From an uncultured Lactobacillus sp. (lineage in GTDB: Bacteria > Bacillota > Bacilli > Lactobacillales > Lactobacillaceae): a stretch of 64,000 nucleotides of DNA. Below are positions 8,556 to 17,751 of this stretch, one piece after another (position 1 is the stretch's first letter; each line of letters starts with the position of its first letter). Position numbers and translations under genes: made by a program. The notes beneath the pieces are model-generated. The model had not been told where the DNA came from, searched no databases, and saw nothing but the letters and a program-made list of their open reading frames with translations. The stretch covers positions 40,615 through 104,614 of the forward strand of contig NZ_CAJURR010000004.1 in NCBI RefSeq assembly GCF_910589175.1. The letters are read 5' to 3'.

Positions 8556-9376
8556 GAATTTTCAACCTCCTTAATATTAAATCCTGGAATACCGTCAAAC
8601 CATTTAACTAATAAGCGATGATACGTTCCATTTTTCTTTAATTCATTTAGTGCCTTATTAATATGATCAGCAAAATCAGTTTGACCTTTTTCTACCGCAA
8701 TACCGTAAGGTTCACTTGTGTAAGTTCCCCCTACTAATTTATAACCTTTATTTTCACTAGCAATACCGGCAAGTAATCCGTTATCGGTAGTCATTGCTTG
8801 TCCTTGACCAGCTTTTAATGCAGTAAATGCTTGACCATAATCATCATATTCCAAAACTTTTGCTTTAGGCGCAAACTTCTTAACATTATCAACTGCTGTT
8901 GTTCCTTTAACAGCTAAGGCAGTTTTACCATTCAAGTCTCTAACATTTTTGATTGAAGAATCATCTTTTACAAGTAGTGATTGTCCAGCAGTAAAATATG
9001 GTTCACTAAAAGTTACTTGTTTTTTTCGATCAGGCGTAATAGTCATTGTTGCTAAAATTGCATCAATATTTCCATTTTTTAATAACGGTATTCTTGTTTT
9101 GGGAGTTGTTTGTACAAATTCAGCTTTTGCGTCTTTGCCCAACATTTGCTTAGTTAAGGCCTTTGCTAAATCAACTTCAAAGCCTTCGATTTTTCCAGTT
9201 TTAATACTCATTAAACCAAATAAACGAGTATCAGCCTTAACTCCCCAAGTAATTGTCTTACTCTCTTTAACCTGATCATAAACATTACTTGATTTCTGCT
9301 TCTTGGCACAGCCGGTCAAAGTAACTAATAAAGCTAGTACCAGAGGCAAAATAAAAATCTTAGTTGATTTTTTCAT
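8552..9376 (-). CDS. Amino acid ABC transporter substrate-binding lipoprotein
   Basis: A 274-residue extracellular binding protein. The N-terminus is a lipoprotein signal (KSTKIFILPLVLALLVTLTGC, Cys being lipidated), followed by a type-2 periplasmic-binding fold of the SBP_bac_3 family with GFEVDLAKALTK, MTITPDRKK and the TTDNGLLAG region. The ATG at 9376 was preferred to a GTG at 9385 because AGGTGG lies 5 bases before it. It sits 1 base after the ATPase stop. It is very close in sequence to the protein at 10571-11392, so two binding proteins may share one permease. Confidence 0.9.
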   Translation of the reverse strand: MKKSTKIFILPLVLALLVTLTGCAKKQKSSNVYDQVKESKTITWGVKADTRLFGLMSIKTGKIEGFEVDLAKALTKQMLGKDAKAEFVQTTPKTRIPLLKNGNIDAILATMTITPDRKKQVTFSEPYFTAGQSLLVKDDSSIKNVRDLNGKTALAVKGTTAVDNVKKFAPKAKVLEYDDYGQAFTALKAGQGQAMTTDNGLLAGIASENKGYKLVGGTYTSEPYGIAVEKGQTDFADHINKALNELKKNGTYHRLLVKWFDGIPGFNIKEVENS

Positions 9377-9377
9377 T

Positions 9378-10127
9378 TTAGCCACCTAGCTTTTCAGTAA
9401 TAACCTTACTTAAAAATTGACGTGCACGTTCAGTCTTAGGATGTGCAAAGAATTCTTCTGGTTTTTCATCCTCTAAAATTCTACCTTGATCAAAGAAAAT
9501 TAATCTGTCCCCAACTTCACGAGCAAATCCCATTTCGTGAGTTACAACAACCATTGTAATTCCTTGATCTGCTACGTATTTCATAACATCTAACACATCT
9601 TGAATCATTTCTGGATCAAGAGCACTAGTTGGTTCATCAAACAAAATTGCCTTTGGTCTCATAGCTAATGAACGAGCAATTGCAACACGTTGCTTTTGTC
9701 CACCAGACAATTGTCTTGGATACATATTTGCCTTTTCTTCAAGACCAACTTTTTTTAGAAGATCCATGGCAATATCATTATTTTCCTTATCTGGTCTATG
9801 CAAAACAATCTTAGGAGCTAAAGTTATATTTTCAAGCACAGTGTGGTTGTCGTATAAGTTAAAATGTTGGAAAACCATTCCCACATTCTTACGAATTTTA
9901 TTTAAATCCGTATGCTTATCTGCCAAATCATAGCCAGTAACCATCAAAGTACCAGAATTAATTCGCTCTAATCCATTCATTGTACGAATCAAAGTACTCT
10001 TACCAGAACCAGACGGGCCGATAATTGAAACAACTTGACCCTCTTCAATACTCAAATTAATATCCTTTAAAGCATGGAACTTACCATAGTACTTATTTAC
10101 ATGCTTAAAATCAATAATTGCAGCCAT
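9378..10127 (-). CDS. Amino acid ABC transporter ATP-binding protein (GlnQ family)
   Basis: A 249-residue ATPase with Walker [11 protein letters not shown]-loop FQHFNLYDN, signature LSGGQKQR, Walker [12 protein letters not shown] and switch His in VVTHEMG, all in order. It powers uptake through the two downstream permeases. The ATG at 10127 has GAGGGG 8 bases upstream and gives the family's usual N-terminus. A further in-frame GTG at 10154 would add nine residues but lacks support. It is the first gene after the T-box leader, so its expression responds to tRNA charging. Confidence 0.92.
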   Translation of the reverse strand: MAAIIDFKHVNKYYGKFHALKDINLSIEEGQVVSIIGPSGSGKSTLIRTMNGLERINSGTLMVTGYDLADKHTDLNKIRKNVGMVFQHFNLYDNHTVLENITLAPKIVLHRPDKENNDIAMDLLKKVGLEEKANMYPRQLSGGQKQRVAIARSLAMRPKAILFDEPTSALDPEMIQDVLDVMKYVADQGITMVVVTHEMGFAREVGDRLIFFDQGRILEDEKPEEFFAHPKTERARQFLSKVITEKLGG

Positions 10128-10240
10128 TGTGCTTCCCCTCTCTTTTTTACTCACTTTTCCATTCTACTCTAAAACTTCTTAAAATTAACTTCTGTAGTTA
10201 TATCTGTTGCATACCCCTTTATTTCCTGATTGGAGCAAAG

Positions 10241-10520
10241 AAAAAAAGCCCTTCGCTCCTAAATTACTCAGGACGAAAGGCTTTTTTCCGCGGTACCACC
10301 TAAATTGTCTAATTAAAGACCAACTTGACTAGAGCACAACCATGCTCCAGCGGCTAGATAACGTACCGCTTACGGCTAAACTTACTCTCTTAAAAGATTT
10401 CGGCCAGCAGCATTATAAAAGTGTCTTTCAATAATCCAGGGTCTGCTAACTTTTCCACTACCGTTAACTCACTAAAAGAAATAGATTACCTACTTTTCTT
10501 TTTATCGCTTTTTAAATTTA
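10241..10520 (-). promoter_or_regulatory. T-box riboswitch, predicted specifier GAC (Asp)
   Basis: Minus-strand leader of the ABC operon. It contains the T-box core AGGTGGTACCGCGG (plus-strand 10288-10301), which binds the tRNA acceptor end, and a terminator hairpin (10241-10287; AAGCCTTTCG with CGAAGGGCTT plus T-run). Stem I begins near AAAAGTAGGTAATC. The specifier loop reads TGAAAGACAC (10430-10421). By analogy with the Bacillus subtilis glyQS loop GAAAGGCA, the specifier triplet is GAC at 10425-10423, pairing with tRNA-Asp. The T-box call is firm, while the codon rests on manual alignment. Confidence 0.88.
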
Positions 10521-10570
10521 AATGTTGATTACATTTAATAATATTTTTTCAAAAAAGGCAAGTAAAAATT

Positions 10571-11392
10571 TTATTTTTCACCTTCGGCCTCTTTAATATT
10601 AAAGCCCGGAATACCGCTAAACCACTTCTTTACCAAGGCATCATACGTCCCATCTTTTTTTAATTTTACTAGTGCACGATTAATTGCATTTTTCATTTGT
10701 GTCTGTCCTTTATTGACAGCAATTCCATAGGGTTCCTTAGTATAGGTGCCCTCTACAAGTTTATAGCCCTTGTTTTCTGTTGCAATTCCGGCAAGCAAAC
10801 CATTATCAGTAGTCATGGCTTGACCTTGACCGGCTTTAAGCGCAGTAAATGCTTGACCATAATCATCAAATTCTAATACTTTAGCCTTAGGTGCAAATTT
10901 TTTAACATTGGCAACTGCTGTTGTACCTTTTACAGCTAATGCAGTTTTACCATTCATATCTTTAATGCTCTTGATTGTTGAATCATCTTTTACAAGAAGT
11001 GATTGTCCAGCATAAAAATATGGATCGCTAAAATCAATTTGCTTTTTGCGTTCTGGCGTAATCGTCATTGCCGCTAAAACTGCATCAATATTTCCATTTT
11101 TCAAAAGTGGAATTTTTGTTTTTGCAGTAGTTTGTACAAAGTTTGCCTTAGCATTTTTTCCTAGTATTTCCTTAGTTAAAGCATTTGCTAAATCAACTTC
11201 AAAACCTTCAATTTTTCCGGTTTTAATACTCATTAAACCAAATAAACGGGTATCCGCCTTAACACCCCAAGTAATTTCATCACTTTTTTTAACTTCTTGG
11301 TAGACGTTACGAGTATTTTTTTGACATGCCGAAAGTAAAAAAACGCTAAATAAGACAACAAATAAAGAAAAGAATCGTAGCTTTCTCTTCAC
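10571..11392 (-). CDS. Second amino acid ABC substrate-binding lipoprotein
   Basis: A 273-residue lipoprotein with signal KRKLRFFSLFVVLFSVFLLSAC and an SBP_bac_3 domain. Long stretches are identical to the binding protein at 8552-9376 (for example WGVKADTRLFGLMSIKTGK and DYGQAFTALKAGQGQAMTTD), so it is a recent paralogue. It starts with GTG, preceded by GGGGGAAAG. It lies upstream of the T-box leader and so is not controlled by it. Only 53 bases separate it from the ABC exporter gene, so it may be transcribed by read-through of a weak terminator. It probably feeds the same permease with an altered ligand preference. Confidence 0.88.
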   Translation of the reverse strand: MKRKLRFFSLFVVLFSVFLLSACQKNTRNVYQEVKKSDEITWGVKADTRLFGLMSIKTGKIEGFEVDLANALTKEILGKNAKANFVQTTAKTKIPLLKNGNIDAVLAAMTITPERKKQIDFSDPYFYAGQSLLVKDDSTIKSIKDMNGKTALAVKGTTAVANVKKFAPKAKVLEFDDYGQAFTALKAGQGQAMTTDNGLLAGIATENKGYKLVEGTYTKEPYGIAVNKGQTQMKNAINRALVKLKKDGTYDALVKKWFSGIPGFNIKEAEGEK

Positions 11393-11418
11393 TTTTTAAA
11401 CTTTCCCCCTAACTAAAA

Positions 11419-11442
11419 TTAGAGGGAAAGCGTCCCTCTAAT
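11419..11442 (-). terminator. Hairpin after the ABC exporter operon
   Basis: TTAGAGGGA and TCCCTCTAA pair around AAGCG. On the minus strand only four Ts follow, so termination may be partial and allow read-through into the second binding-protein gene. Confidence 0.7.
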
Positions 11443-11445
11443 TTA

Positions 11446-13215
11446 TTATTCAAATGCCATTTGATTAGTATACAAGCCATAGTAAAAACCACGCTTCTTA
11501 ATTAATTCATCGTGATTTCCTTCTTCAATGACATTTCCATCTTTCAACACTACTATTTTATCTGAATTTAAGATAGTCTTCAAACGGTGAGCAATAACAA
11601 AACTAGTTCTACCTGCAATAACCGCGTCCATAGCTTTTTGAATCTTAGCCTCAGTAACAGTGTCTACATTAGAAGTAGCCTCATCCAAAATCAAAAATTC
11701 TGGGTCAGTTAAGATTGTTCGAGCAATTGAAATTAATTGCTTTTGACCAGTAGAAAAGACGGAATTCTCTTCTGAAACTTGCGTATCATAACCATCAGGT
11801 AGGGTCGTAATGAAGTCATGAATATTAGCTTCTTTTGCGGCCGCAATCACCTCATCTCGGCTCGCATCTGGTTTACCATATTTAATATTATCTTCAACGG
11901 TTCCAGTAAATAGAACCGAATCCTGTAAAACAATACCAACATTATTTCTTAAAGATTCAAGAGTAATATCACGCACATCAACGCCATCAAAAGTTACTTT
12001 CCCACTATTTACATCGTAGAAGCGATTAATTAGGTTCATGATTGTAGTTTTACCTGAACCCGTTGGTCCAACTACAGCAACTGACTTACCTTTATCGACA
12101 TCAATTGAAACACCGTGCAAGATTTCTTTATCAGCGTTATAGCCAAAATGAACGTTTTCTAATTTAACGCCCTTTTTGATTCCTTTAAGAACTTTTCCAT
12201 CAGGTACCGTATTCTCCTCATCTTGTTCTTCAACAGTTGCCAATCTTCTAGCACCAGTTAAAGCAAGCTGTGTCATTGAATAAATTGAAGTGAGTTGGGT
12301 TAGTGGTTGGAAATATGTTTGTGAATATTCAACAAAGGCAACAATTAATCCCAAACCAATTGCTTGACTGACTTGGCCACTAACAATCAGCCATGCCCCT
12401 CCACCAATTACAATGGCTAAATTCAGTAAAGAGATTCCTTGTAGCAAGGGGAAGAGCATCCCAGAATAAAATTGACCTTTGAACATAGCGCTACGAACAT
12501 CGTTATTGTACTTTTTAAAGTTTTGAACAGATTCTTCTTGTAAGCCGTTAGTAATAATTACTTTTTCACCATTGATCTGTTCATTTACATAACCATTAAG
12601 ATCACTAATTTTATCCTGTTGCTTATCTAAGTAAATTCTCGCCTTCTTCATAATGACTAAACTAATAATCAAAATAAATGGCGTTGTTGCTACCGTAAAT
12701 AGGGCCATAGTTGGGTTTACGATAAACATCATAATGATAGTTCCGATTAATAATGCGCCTTGAGAAATAATTTCAAAAATTGCATTATTCAAGGCATTAA
12801 AAATATTATCTAAGTCTGAATTAAATAGAGATAATAGTTTTCCATCTTGATGAGTATCAAAGTAGCGAATTAACATTCTTTGAAACTTAGCAAATAAGTT
12901 TTCTCTCATATCATTAGTAGCATTTGCAGTGAATTTTGACATTACCATCCATGCAATAAATGATGCGATAATTCCAGCTGCATATACACCCACCATTGAT
13001 CCTAAAGCCTGATAAAAGCTACTTAAATCATGAGTACGGCTAGCTACTTTGTTAACTGCCTTAGTTAATTCTTGAACAGCATTTCCTAGGAAAAGAGGAC
13101 CAAGTACTTGACTCAAAGTCGAAATCAAGGATAAGACGATAACAATTGTAACGCCTTTCCAATAATTCTTTAAATACTTGGCAAAGTATTTTAATGCTTT
13201 TTTAGTATTACTCAT
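11446..13215 (-). CDS. Heterodimeric ABC exporter subunit, catalytic half (LmrD/BmrD-like)
   Basis: A 589-residue half-transporter with six membrane spans (about 1-320) and a C-terminal ATPase with Walker A GPTGSGKTT, Walker B FLILDEATSNVD (canonical Glu) and switch His in VIAHRL. Its signature is FSTGQ and not LSGGQ. Together with the Asp in the partner's Walker B this gives one consensus and one degenerate ATP site, as in LmrCD, BmrCD and TM287/288. The ATG at 13215 overlaps the partner stop by 8 bases, with AGAGG upstream. Such pumps export drugs, bile-type amphiphiles or lipids. The substrate here is unknown. Confidence 0.9.
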   Translation of the reverse strand: MSNTKKALKYFAKYLKNYWKGVTIVIVLSLISTLSQVLGPLFLGNAVQELTKAVNKVASRTHDLSSFYQALGSMVGVYAAGIIASFIAWMVMSKFTANATNDMRENLFAKFQRMLIRYFDTHQDGKLLSLFNSDLDNIFNALNNAIFEIISQGALLIGTIIMMFIVNPTMALFTVATTPFILIISLVIMKKARIYLDKQQDKISDLNGYVNEQINGEKVIITNGLQEESVQNFKKYNNDVRSAMFKGQFYSGMLFPLLQGISLLNLAIVIGGGAWLIVSGQVSQAIGLGLIVAFVEYSQTYFQPLTQLTSIYSMTQLALTGARRLATVEEQDEENTVPDGKVLKGIKKGVKLENVHFGYNADKEILHGVSIDVDKGKSVAVVGPTGSGKTTIMNLINRFYDVNSGKVTFDGVDVRDITLESLRNNVGIVLQDSVLFTGTVEDNIKYGKPDASRDEVIAAAKEANIHDFITTLPDGYDTQVSEENSVFSTGQKQLISIARTILTDPEFLILDEATSNVDTVTEAKIQKAMDAVIAGRTSFVIAHRLKTILNSDKIVVLKDGNVIEEGNHDELIKKRGFYYGLYTNQMAFE

Positions 13216-14941
13216 CAATTTCACCTCTCTTTTCTTTAGCTTTCTGTGTACGATAAATATCTTGATAAATTGGCGAAGTCTTTAGTAATTCTTCATGAGT
13301 TCCTTCAGCAACCAATTTACCATCATCTAAAACTAAAATTTTGTCTGCATTCATCACTGATACTATCTTTTCAGCAATAATTACTGTTGTTGTATCTTTT
13401 AAGTCATGCTCTAAAGCTTCTTGAACTAATTTTTCAGACTTAGCATCTAAGGCTGAAGTGGAGTCATCTAAAATTAAAATCGGTGGCTGACCAATAACAC
13501 CACGAGCAATTGATAAACGTTGCTTTTGACCACCAGAGAAGTTAGCTGATCTTTCTTCTACTTCATGGTCAAATTGATCCGGATATTGACCAACAAATTC
13601 CTGTGCTTGGGCAATTTCTGAAGCACGTTTTAATTCATAATCGGTCGCATCTTCTTTTCCTTGACGCAAGTTAGAAGCAATTGTTCCAGAGAATAAAATT
13701 GCTTTTTGTAAAACCATTGAAACAGTATTACGTAGTGATTTTTCACCAATTGTCTTTAAGTCTTTGCCACCAATTTTTATTGTTCCTTTAGTCGGATCAT
13801 AAAGACGCGGAATAAGTTGAGCCAGCGTACTTTTACCAGATCCTGTCGCTCCAACAATACCAACCATTTCACCTGGTTTCACCTTAAATGAAATATTCTT
13901 TAAAGTTGGCTTATCTCCATCAGGATAAGTGAAAGAAACATCATCAAATTCAATACTTCCCTTTTCTGGTGCAGTTGGTGCATTAGGATCAAACTTAACA
14001 TCTGGTTCAGTATCAAGTACTTCTTTAATTCTTCGTAGAGAAACCATTCCACGAGTGAAGTTCATAATCACAAAACCACCAATTAAAATTGCAAAGAGTA
14101 AAGTTAAAATATAAGAAACATATGGTGATACAACTGCAACATCAGTTGGAGTTAAATTAGCACTGCGTCCTACTAAAAAGACAACCAAAGCAATTACTAA
14201 ATAAGCAATTAACATGAAAGCTGGCATAATAGTAGAAATCCAGTAACCAATCTTAATATTTAATTCGTTTAAATCATCAGAAGTTTCGTTAAATCTCTTA
14301 ATCTCATTTTCTCCTTGATTAAAAGACTTTACTACACGTACACCCTGTAAATTTTCTTTAACCCGAGTAGAAATTTTATCCATATAATGTTGGAATTTAG
14401 TAAAAAGTTTATTCATATTCTGAATAACAATGTATCCAACTCCCATCATTAAAGCTAGCATTAATACAGGTGCCCACCAATACTGAGGAATTGTAATAAT
14501 ACTCAGTACAAATGATCCAATTAAAATAATTGGCATTCTGAGTAATTGCATGAATAAGATCATCATCATATTCATAACTTGGTTCATATCATTAATTAAA
14601 CGAACAACTAATGAACCACTAGAAAATTTTTCAATATTTCCAAAAGAAAAACTTTGAATCTTAGCATAAGTTTCCTCACGTAAATCTGAAGTTATTCCCT
14701 GGGCAATTTTTGCAGCATAATATACGTTAAAAATACCAGCAATAATTGCTAATAAACCAAGTACAACTAATCCAATTCCATCTCTTAAGACAACACTCTG
14801 GTTATCCGCTAAAATTGCTTTTTGGATATTTTCTAATAGTCTTGGCTGCCATAAAGTTGCAAAAGCAGAAATTAGAATTGTAATAATTGCTAAAATTATT
14901 TCCTTACGATAATTTTTGAAGTGTGGCTTCAAAATTTGCAT
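13208..14941 (-). CDS. Heterodimeric ABC exporter subunit, degenerate half (LmrC/BmrC-like)
   Basis: A 577-residue half-transporter with six spans, then an ATPase with Walker A GATGSGKST, signature FSGGQKQR and Walker B LILDDSTSALD. The residue after the Walker B Asp is Asp instead of the catalytic Glu, and the switch His is replaced (VIIAEKI). These two changes mark the non-hydrolysing half of a heterodimer. It lies 3 bases after marR and overlaps the catalytic half, forming a three-gene operon. Induction of the pump by a MarR ligand is inferred. Confidence 0.9.
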   Translation of the reverse strand: MQILKPHFKNYRKEIILAIITILISAFATLWQPRLLENIQKAILADNQSVVLRDGIGLVVLGLLAIIAGIFNVYYAAKIAQGITSDLREETYAKIQSFSFGNIEKFSSGSLVVRLINDMNQVMNMMMILFMQLLRMPIILIGSFVLSIITIPQYWWAPVLMLALMMGVGYIVIQNMNKLFTKFQHYMDKISTRVKENLQGVRVVKSFNQGENEIKRFNETSDDLNELNIKIGYWISTIMPAFMLIAYLVIALVVFLVGRSANLTPTDVAVVSPYVSYILTLLFAILIGGFVIMNFTRGMVSLRRIKEVLDTEPDVKFDPNAPTAPEKGSIEFDDVSFTYPDGDKPTLKNISFKVKPGEMVGIVGATGSGKSTLAQLIPRLYDPTKGTIKIGGKDLKTIGEKSLRNTVSMVLQKAILFSGTIASNLRQGKEDATDYELKRASEIAQAQEFVGQYPDQFDHEVEERSANFSGGQKQRLSIARGVIGQPPILILDDSTSALDAKSEKLVQEALEHDLKDTTTVIIAEKIVSVMNADKILVLDDGKLVAEGTHEELLKTSPIYQDIYRTQKAKEKRGEIDE

Positions 14942-14944
14942 CTA

Positions 14945-15382
14945 TTATTCTCCCTTCTTTCTTAAAAGCTCCCAAAAGGTATCACTCCACTCTTCGTTAA
15001 GGGCTACTAACTGTTCCATCTTTTGTGCGCCCATTTTTTGTGCAATTTGCTTTTCAATTTCAAACAAAGGGGTCATTTTCTTTTTAGCATATTCTTTTCC
15101 GGAAGCAGTTAGTTGGCAATACTTAACCCTATTATCTTCTGGGTCAATTGTCAGTTCTAGATAATCTTTTTCTAGTAAGCGGTGAATTCCTTTATTAATA
15201 GATTGCTTAGGTAAGTCGCTTAAGTTGACCAAATCTTTTTGCGTTAATCTTTGGCGCATTAATAATTCATACAAAATAACAGTTAAATAACTTGGCATTC
15301 CATGTTGTCTATCCCACTCTGCATAAGCTTTTCCGCCTCGAATAATCGCAAAATTCAACTTTTCTGTAGCAGTTAATTCCAT
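14945..15382 (-). CDS. MarR-family regulator of the ABC exporter
   Basis: A 145-residue winged-helix protein. The HTH lies near residues 45-75 (LTQKDLVNLSDLPKQSINKGIHRLLEK), with the wing DPEDNRVKYCQLTASGKEYAKK and a C-terminal dimerisation helix. It heads the operon with the two exporter subunits and has GAGGTG before its ATG. The promoter contains a large inverted repeat that is a likely operator, so autoregulation with release by an exported compound is the simplest model. A Cys in the wing (VKYCQL) might be redox-sensitive, but that is speculation. Confidence 0.88.
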   Translation of the reverse strand: MELTATEKLNFAIIRGGKAYAEWDRQHGMPSYLTVILYELLMRQRLTQKDLVNLSDLPKQSINKGIHRLLEKDYLELTIDPEDNRVKYCQLTASGKEYAKKKMTPLFEIEKQIAQKMGAQKMEQLVALNEEWSDTFWELLRKKGE

Positions 15383-15397
15383 ATTTCACCTCACAAA

Positions 15398-15457
15398 AAT
15401 AGTCTCTGTAGATACTAATTAATTAACTATATTAGTATCCGCAGAGACTATTGTCAA
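15398..15457 (-). promoter_or_regulatory. Promoter and operator of the marR-ABC operon; also a read-through terminator
   Basis: A -35 TTGACA (15452-15457) and -10 TAATAT (15429-15434) with a 17-base spacer are embedded in an inverted repeat with 22-base arms (15398-15419 and 15431-15452, 20 of 22 matching, 11-base loop). Transcripts entering from the upstream gene would fold this repeat into a hairpin followed by TTTTT. Transcripts starting here begin in the loop and cannot fold it. Confidence 0.75.
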
Positions 15458-15468
15458 TAACTTTTTTA

Positions 15469-16323
15469 TTATTCTTTCCATAAAAAATCAATTAAAAGTT
15501 TATCAACTTCTTTATTTTCGTGTAATTTGCTATGCTGTGCATTCTTACCCTTAATTTCTACTTCACGGTATGATTTGGCACGGCCATTAATTAAATATTT
15601 ATAACTTTGTGCTGAGGATACAGAAACTGATCCGTCAGAATTTGAACCGTCCTCTTTATTACCATAGATATTTAAGACCTCAATTTGTCTCGGATAGTGT
15701 TTCCGTAAAGGTAATAATTGCTTAAAGCCATCACTATAAATATCTGGTTCTCCGGTTTTCTTATTTTTGATTTTAGCCTTTTGCCCAGCTTCTTCGCCTA
15801 AGTAGCCATCGTAATGGCCTGCAATTGAAACCACCTTATTAATCTTAGGCAATTTTTTATTGTCATAATTTTCATTAATGTAATTAGCAATCTGTAGATT
15901 TCCCATTGAATGACCAACTAAATTAATCTTTGCATAATGATATTTATTAGAAATTGCAGTTATTACATCTTTTACATATGACGTTTTTCCACTCTGATTA
16001 TCTTCTAGATTAACTTTGATAATCGGATTTTTGGCATTTTTTGAAATTGTGCCCTTAAGTTTAACAGTGCCATTTTCACTTACATCTGCTTGAATAATTG
16101 TATTAGTTACACCAGCCTTTTTAGCCGCATTCGCCATCTGACTTTCCGCATTCGCACTTGATCCCCACCCATGAAAGAAAAATGTTGGAATTGTTTCAGT
16201 ATTGGTTAAGGAACTAGTAACCTTTTTAGCAGGAACATTTTGAGCTTTTTGACCACATCCCGCTAACACAAATAAAAATAATGCAACAAAAAAACTAGCA
16301 AGATAAATCCTTTTCTTCTTCAT
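15469..16323 (-). CDS. Surface alpha/beta hydrolase lipoprotein (DUF915 family)
   Basis: A 284-residue lipoprotein with signal RIYLASFFVALFLFVLAGC. The mature part is an alpha/beta hydrolase with an oxyanion region TFFFHGWGSS, nucleophile elbow GHSMGN, and a C-terminal His in NAQHSKLHE, so the Ser-His pair is intact. It matches the DUF915 group of lactobacillar cell-surface hydrolases, whose natural substrates (esters or lipids) are mostly unknown. AGGAAATAATT precedes the ATG. It stands between the MFS gene and the marR operon, and its transcript probably ends in the marR promoter palindrome. Confidence 0.85.
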   Translation of the reverse strand: MKKKRIYLASFFVALFLFVLAGCGQKAQNVPAKKVTSSLTNTETIPTFFFHGWGSSANAESQMANAAKKAGVTNTIIQADVSENGTVKLKGTISKNAKNPIIKVNLEDNQSGKTSYVKDVITAISNKYHYAKINLVGHSMGNLQIANYINENYDNKKLPKINKVVSIAGHYDGYLGEEAGQKAKIKNKKTGEPDIYSDGFKQLLPLRKHYPRQIEVLNIYGNKEDGSNSDGSVSVSSAQSYKYLINGRAKSYREVEIKGKNAQHSKLHENKEVDKLLIDFLWKE

Positions 16324-16422
16324 AATTATTTCCTCTCACACTTACTTTTCTCTAGTATACAAGGACAATTATCAATTGAAAAATATTTATTCTTACTAGT
16401 TTCCTATCGCTAAAAGCTATAT

Positions 16423-17661
16423 CTAGTTTCTTTCAGCTTCTTTTGTTAATGTTTTTAAGCCTGGTAAAGTAATCATCACAACAAAGCTAAGTAGGTATAA
16501 AGCTGATAAAAAGCCCATCACTACTCCTAAGTTATATTTATCCATTAAAATACCTATTACTACTGATGAAAATCCACCGATTGCTCTGCCGACATTAACA
16601 ATAATATTATTGGCACTCGAGCGAATTTCTGTTGGATATAATCTACTAATTACAGCGCCATAGCCACCAAACATCCCATTTGAGAAAAAGCCAACTACAG
16701 CTCCAATAATCAAAAGCATGGTCATATTTTGGGCCCAACTTAATGTATAAACCATTAAAGCTGAACCAATCAAGAAAATTGCAAAGGCTCTTCTAGGACC
16801 AAAGTAGTCAAAAATTGAGCCGAATGTCATCATACCAATGCTCATTCCAATAATCGTAGCAATCATCCAAAGACTAGAATTTGACACATTTAAGTTCAAT
16901 TGCTTTTGTACAATTGTGGGAAGCCAGTTCATTAAACCAAAGTATCCAGCAATTTGAACGGTCATCATAATCATTAGCCCAACAGTTTGCCAAGCAAGAT
17001 GTGGCGTTGAAAACATTTTTTTAGCCACATCTGATAATAATGAATTCTTTTCACTAGCTTGAGCCCTAATAAATTGTTCACTTTCATGGACGTGTTTTCT
17101 AATGAAGATAGTTAAAATTACTGGAAGAATCCCTACTAAAAATAGCATATGCCAGCCTGCTGCTGGAATAATCCAAGCTGCAATTAAAGCCGCTAAAATT
17201 GCTCCAATTTGGCCACCAATCGCTGCTACTGAGGTCATTTTACCAATTTGTTCTTTATGAAAGTTCTCAGCAATCAACGCAATTCCGACACCATATTCTC
17301 CACCTGCTCCAATTCCCGCTAAAAACCGAAGTACATAGATAAGATAAATATTATTGGCAAATGCCATTAAAGCTGTCGCAATTGCAAAAATAATTACTGT
17401 ATGGCTAAAGGTTTTAACGCGACCAATCTTATCACCTAAAATTCCAAAGGCAATTCCACCAACTAACATTCCTAAATTAGTAATCGTTGAAATAAAACCA
17501 GCCTCTCCACCTGACAAATGGAGATCAGCAATCATCGAACTCATTGCAAACGATAAAAAAAGCACATCCATATTCTCAAGAGCAAAACCTGATGAAGTAG
17601 ATGCAATAACCCACTTCTGATTTTTGCTTAGAGTATGTCTGTGCTTAACCATTGTATCCAT
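16423..17661 (-). CDS. MFS transporter, metabolite:H+ symporter type
   Basis: A 412-residue permease with twelve predicted spans. It has the MFS loop motif GDKIGRVKT after span 2 and RFLAGIGAGGEYGVGIALIAE in span 4, which is typical of the sugar-porter and aromatic-acid/organic-acid symporter branches. A related loop, FDYFGPRRA, follows span 8. The substrate cannot be read from the sequence. A carboxylate is plausible. The start at 17661 has GGAGG 8 bases upstream. The in-frame ATG at 17676 does not. It lies 90 bases after a C69 dipeptidase gene in the same direction and could be co-transcribed with it. Confidence 0.82.
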   Translation of the reverse strand: MDTMVKHRHTLSKNQKWVIASTSSGFALENMDVLFLSFAMSSMIADLHLSGGEAGFISTITNLGMLVGGIAFGILGDKIGRVKTFSHTVIIFAIATALMAFANNIYLIYVLRFLAGIGAGGEYGVGIALIAENFHKEQIGKMTSVAAIGGQIGAILAALIAAWIIPAAGWHMLFLVGILPVILTIFIRKHVHESEQFIRAQASEKNSLLSDVAKKMFSTPHLAWQTVGLMIMMTVQIAGYFGLMNWLPTIVQKQLNLNVSNSSLWMIATIIGMSIGMMTFGSIFDYFGPRRAFAIFLIGSALMVYTLSWAQNMTMLLIIGAVVGFFSNGMFGGYGAVISRLYPTEIRSSANNIIVNVGRAIGGFSSVVIGILMDKYNLGVVMGFLSALYLLSFVVMITLPGLKTLTKEAERN

Positions 17662-17751
17662 ATTAAATTCCTCCAAAACGAATGCTCTCTGTCATTCAAT
17701 TATTTCTTCAGAACTTATTCTACTCGTTTTTTTATGATTTACAATCCTAGA

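Noticed and set aside
8552..10127. Naming the ABC importer as glutamine-specific (glnHPQ)
   Set aside because: Family similarity alone does not fix the ligand, and the T-box suggests aspartate or asparagine, so gene symbols were left empty.
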